Assembly (NCBI GenBank): GCA_016177555.1
Contig: JACOVB010000410.1
Location: 1-5,904 of the forward strand
Source: Candidatus Rokuibacteriota bacterium
Lineage (GTDB): Bacteria; Methylomirabilota; Methylomirabilia; Rokubacteriales; CSP1-6
Length of the DNA: 5,904 nucleotides
Reading direction: 5' to 3'
Both the position numbers and the translations under genes were made by a program. A model generated the notes under the pieces. The model worked only from the letters and a program-made list of their open reading frames with translations, did not search any database and was not told where the DNA came from. Positions 5,218 to 5,904 of the stretch are shown here, in pieces. How positions within the stretch are numbered: the stretch's first letter is position 1; the number at the start of each line of letters is the position of its first letter.

Positions 5218-5904
5218 CTACTCCTCGACGACGGCGAACTCCACCCGGCCCTCCCCGGGCTTGTCGAGCTGCCGTTGCGGAACGGCCGGCTTGAGCCGCT
5301 CGGCGGGGATTCCCTCGACGCGCGTGAGAACGTCGCGCGTGGCGCCGAGGCGCCGCTCGAGAAGCTCCTTGACCCGCGGCTCCGGCACCGGCTCCCGCCG
5401 GCGCAGCACGGCGAGCCGCTCCTCGGGCGTCCCGGGCGGCGGCCCCTCGATCTTCTGCTCCTTGACGTACACGGCGACTGCCGCCGCGAAGTCGGCGAGC
5501 TTGCGCTCGCCCTGGAGCTTCTGGATCCGCGCCGTCAGCTCCTGGGTCTTGAGGCTCTCCGCATCCTCGGCCGTCACGATGGGACTGAGCGCCAGCTTCA
5601 CGTAGGGGGAACGGCGGAGGAAGTCGGCGACGCGCGTGAGGTGCGTCTCCATCTCGGGTGCCACCACGGCGCTGCCCGCCGGGAACTTCACCGGGTTGAC
5701 ATCGAGGCTCTCTGCCTTGTCGGTGTCACCGCCGCGAAACAGGCGGCCGATAGCGCTGAACGGGGAGAGCAGGACCTTGCCGATCACCTGCTTGATGCCC
5801 GCCCAGATCGCCTCGCCCCAGTTGAACTTCCGGTCGCTCAGCGACCCGTCCAGCGGCAGGCTGAACGTGATGTCGCCGCGCGAGTCCTTGAGGAGCGCGA
5901 CGAC
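5218..5904 (-). CDS. DUF748 (AsmA-like) envelope protein, C-terminal part (5' end outside the window)
   Basis: The frame is open from the right edge to a TAG at 5218-5220, giving 228 residues and no in-window start. It begins VVALLKDSRGDITFSLPLDG and continues through LSDRKFNWGEAIWAGIKQ, then KVLLSPFSAIGRLF. The 'LLKD--G-I---LP--G-L-DP-F--G--IW--I' followed by 'SPF--IG-LF' pattern is the signature of the C-terminal region of DUF748/AsmA-related proteins. These are large periplasmic or inner-membrane-anchored proteins of Gram-negative bacteria linked to envelope or lipid-transport functions. After it comes an OmpA-like fold region (VKFPAGSAVVAPEMETHLTRVADFL, here split around residues 71-95) and a charged helical tail. 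An internal GTG at 5787 is not the start: conserved sequence continues upstream of it. It is separated from the AOR operon by 68 bases with its own promoter, so no functional link is implied. I see no intrinsic terminator after it. Confidence 0.85.
   Translation of the reverse strand, partial: VVALLKDSRGDITFSLPLDGSLSDRKFNWGEAIWAGIKQVIGKVLLSPFSAIGRLFRGGDTDKAESLDVNPVKFPAGSAVVAPEMETHLTRVADFLRRSPYVKLALSPIVTAEDAESLKTQELTARIQKLQGERKLADFAAAVAVYVKEQKIEGPPPGTPEERLAVLRRREPVPEPRVKELLERRLGATRDVLTRVEGIPAERLKPAVPQRQLDKPGEGRVEFAVVEE

Noticed and set aside
1..5904. CRISPR arrays, tRNA or rRNA genes, insertion sequences, toxin-antitoxin or phage modules
   Set aside because: No periodic repeat-spacer pattern, RNA gene signatures, transposase motifs or terminal inverted repeats were seen on either strand.

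Overview
All supported genes in this window lie on the minus strand, so the story reads from right to left. Base composition is very GC-rich, with G or C at most third codon positions. As a result nearly every other frame is open for long stretches, including a spurious 809-codon frame on the plus strand. The combination of high GC, an aldehyde:ferredoxin oxidoreductase (AOR) operon, a GYD-domain protein, a DUF748 protein and Liv-type transporter genes fits an uncultivated soil or subsurface bacterium. Rokubacteria/Methylomirabilota or a deltaproteobacterial relative are my guesses; no marker gene is present to settle it.

Layout in transcription order. (1) 5904-5218: C-terminal 228 residues of a DUF748/AsmA-like envelope protein, whose 5' end is outside the window. 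(2) 5217-5150: a 68-base gap holding a clear extended -10 promoter (TGCTATAAT) and a strong Shine-Dalgarno sequence. (3) 5149-4826: a small GYD-domain protein with a GTG start. (4) 4818-4345: a polyferredoxin-type subunit with 16 cysteines in four [4Fe-4S] motifs. (5) 4345-3005: an FAD/NAD(P)-dependent oxidoreductase subunit, joined to the previous gene by a TGATG overlap. (6) 3008-1095: the tungsten/molybdenum-pterin catalytic subunit of the AOR family, joined by an ATGA overlap. (7) 1024-671: a MoaD/ThiS-like ubiquitin-fold protein with a TTG start. (8) 701-81: the first 186 residues of a LivG-type branched-chain amino acid ABC ATPase. At about 139-147 this runs directly into the interior of a LivM-type permease reading frame, which continues off the left edge.

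Genes 4-7 have the composition of the three-subunit tungsten aldehyde oxidoreductases described from Aromatoleum aromaticum (AorABC plus a MoaD-like AorD). The catalytic subunit would oxidise an aldehyde to the acid, the four-cluster protein would carry the electrons, and the FAD subunit would exchange them with NAD(P). The MoaD-like protein may help make or insert the metal-pterin cofactor. The subunit assignment is secure from motifs; the aldehyde substrate, the metal and the direction of the reaction cannot be read from the sequence.

Points that deserve a second look are the livG/livM chimeric junction (real deletion or misassembly), the non-canonical cysteine spacing (CX2CX4C) and GHDHRG motif in the AOR subunit, the 18-residue tail after the MoaD diglycine, and the GYD protein at the head of the AOR operon.
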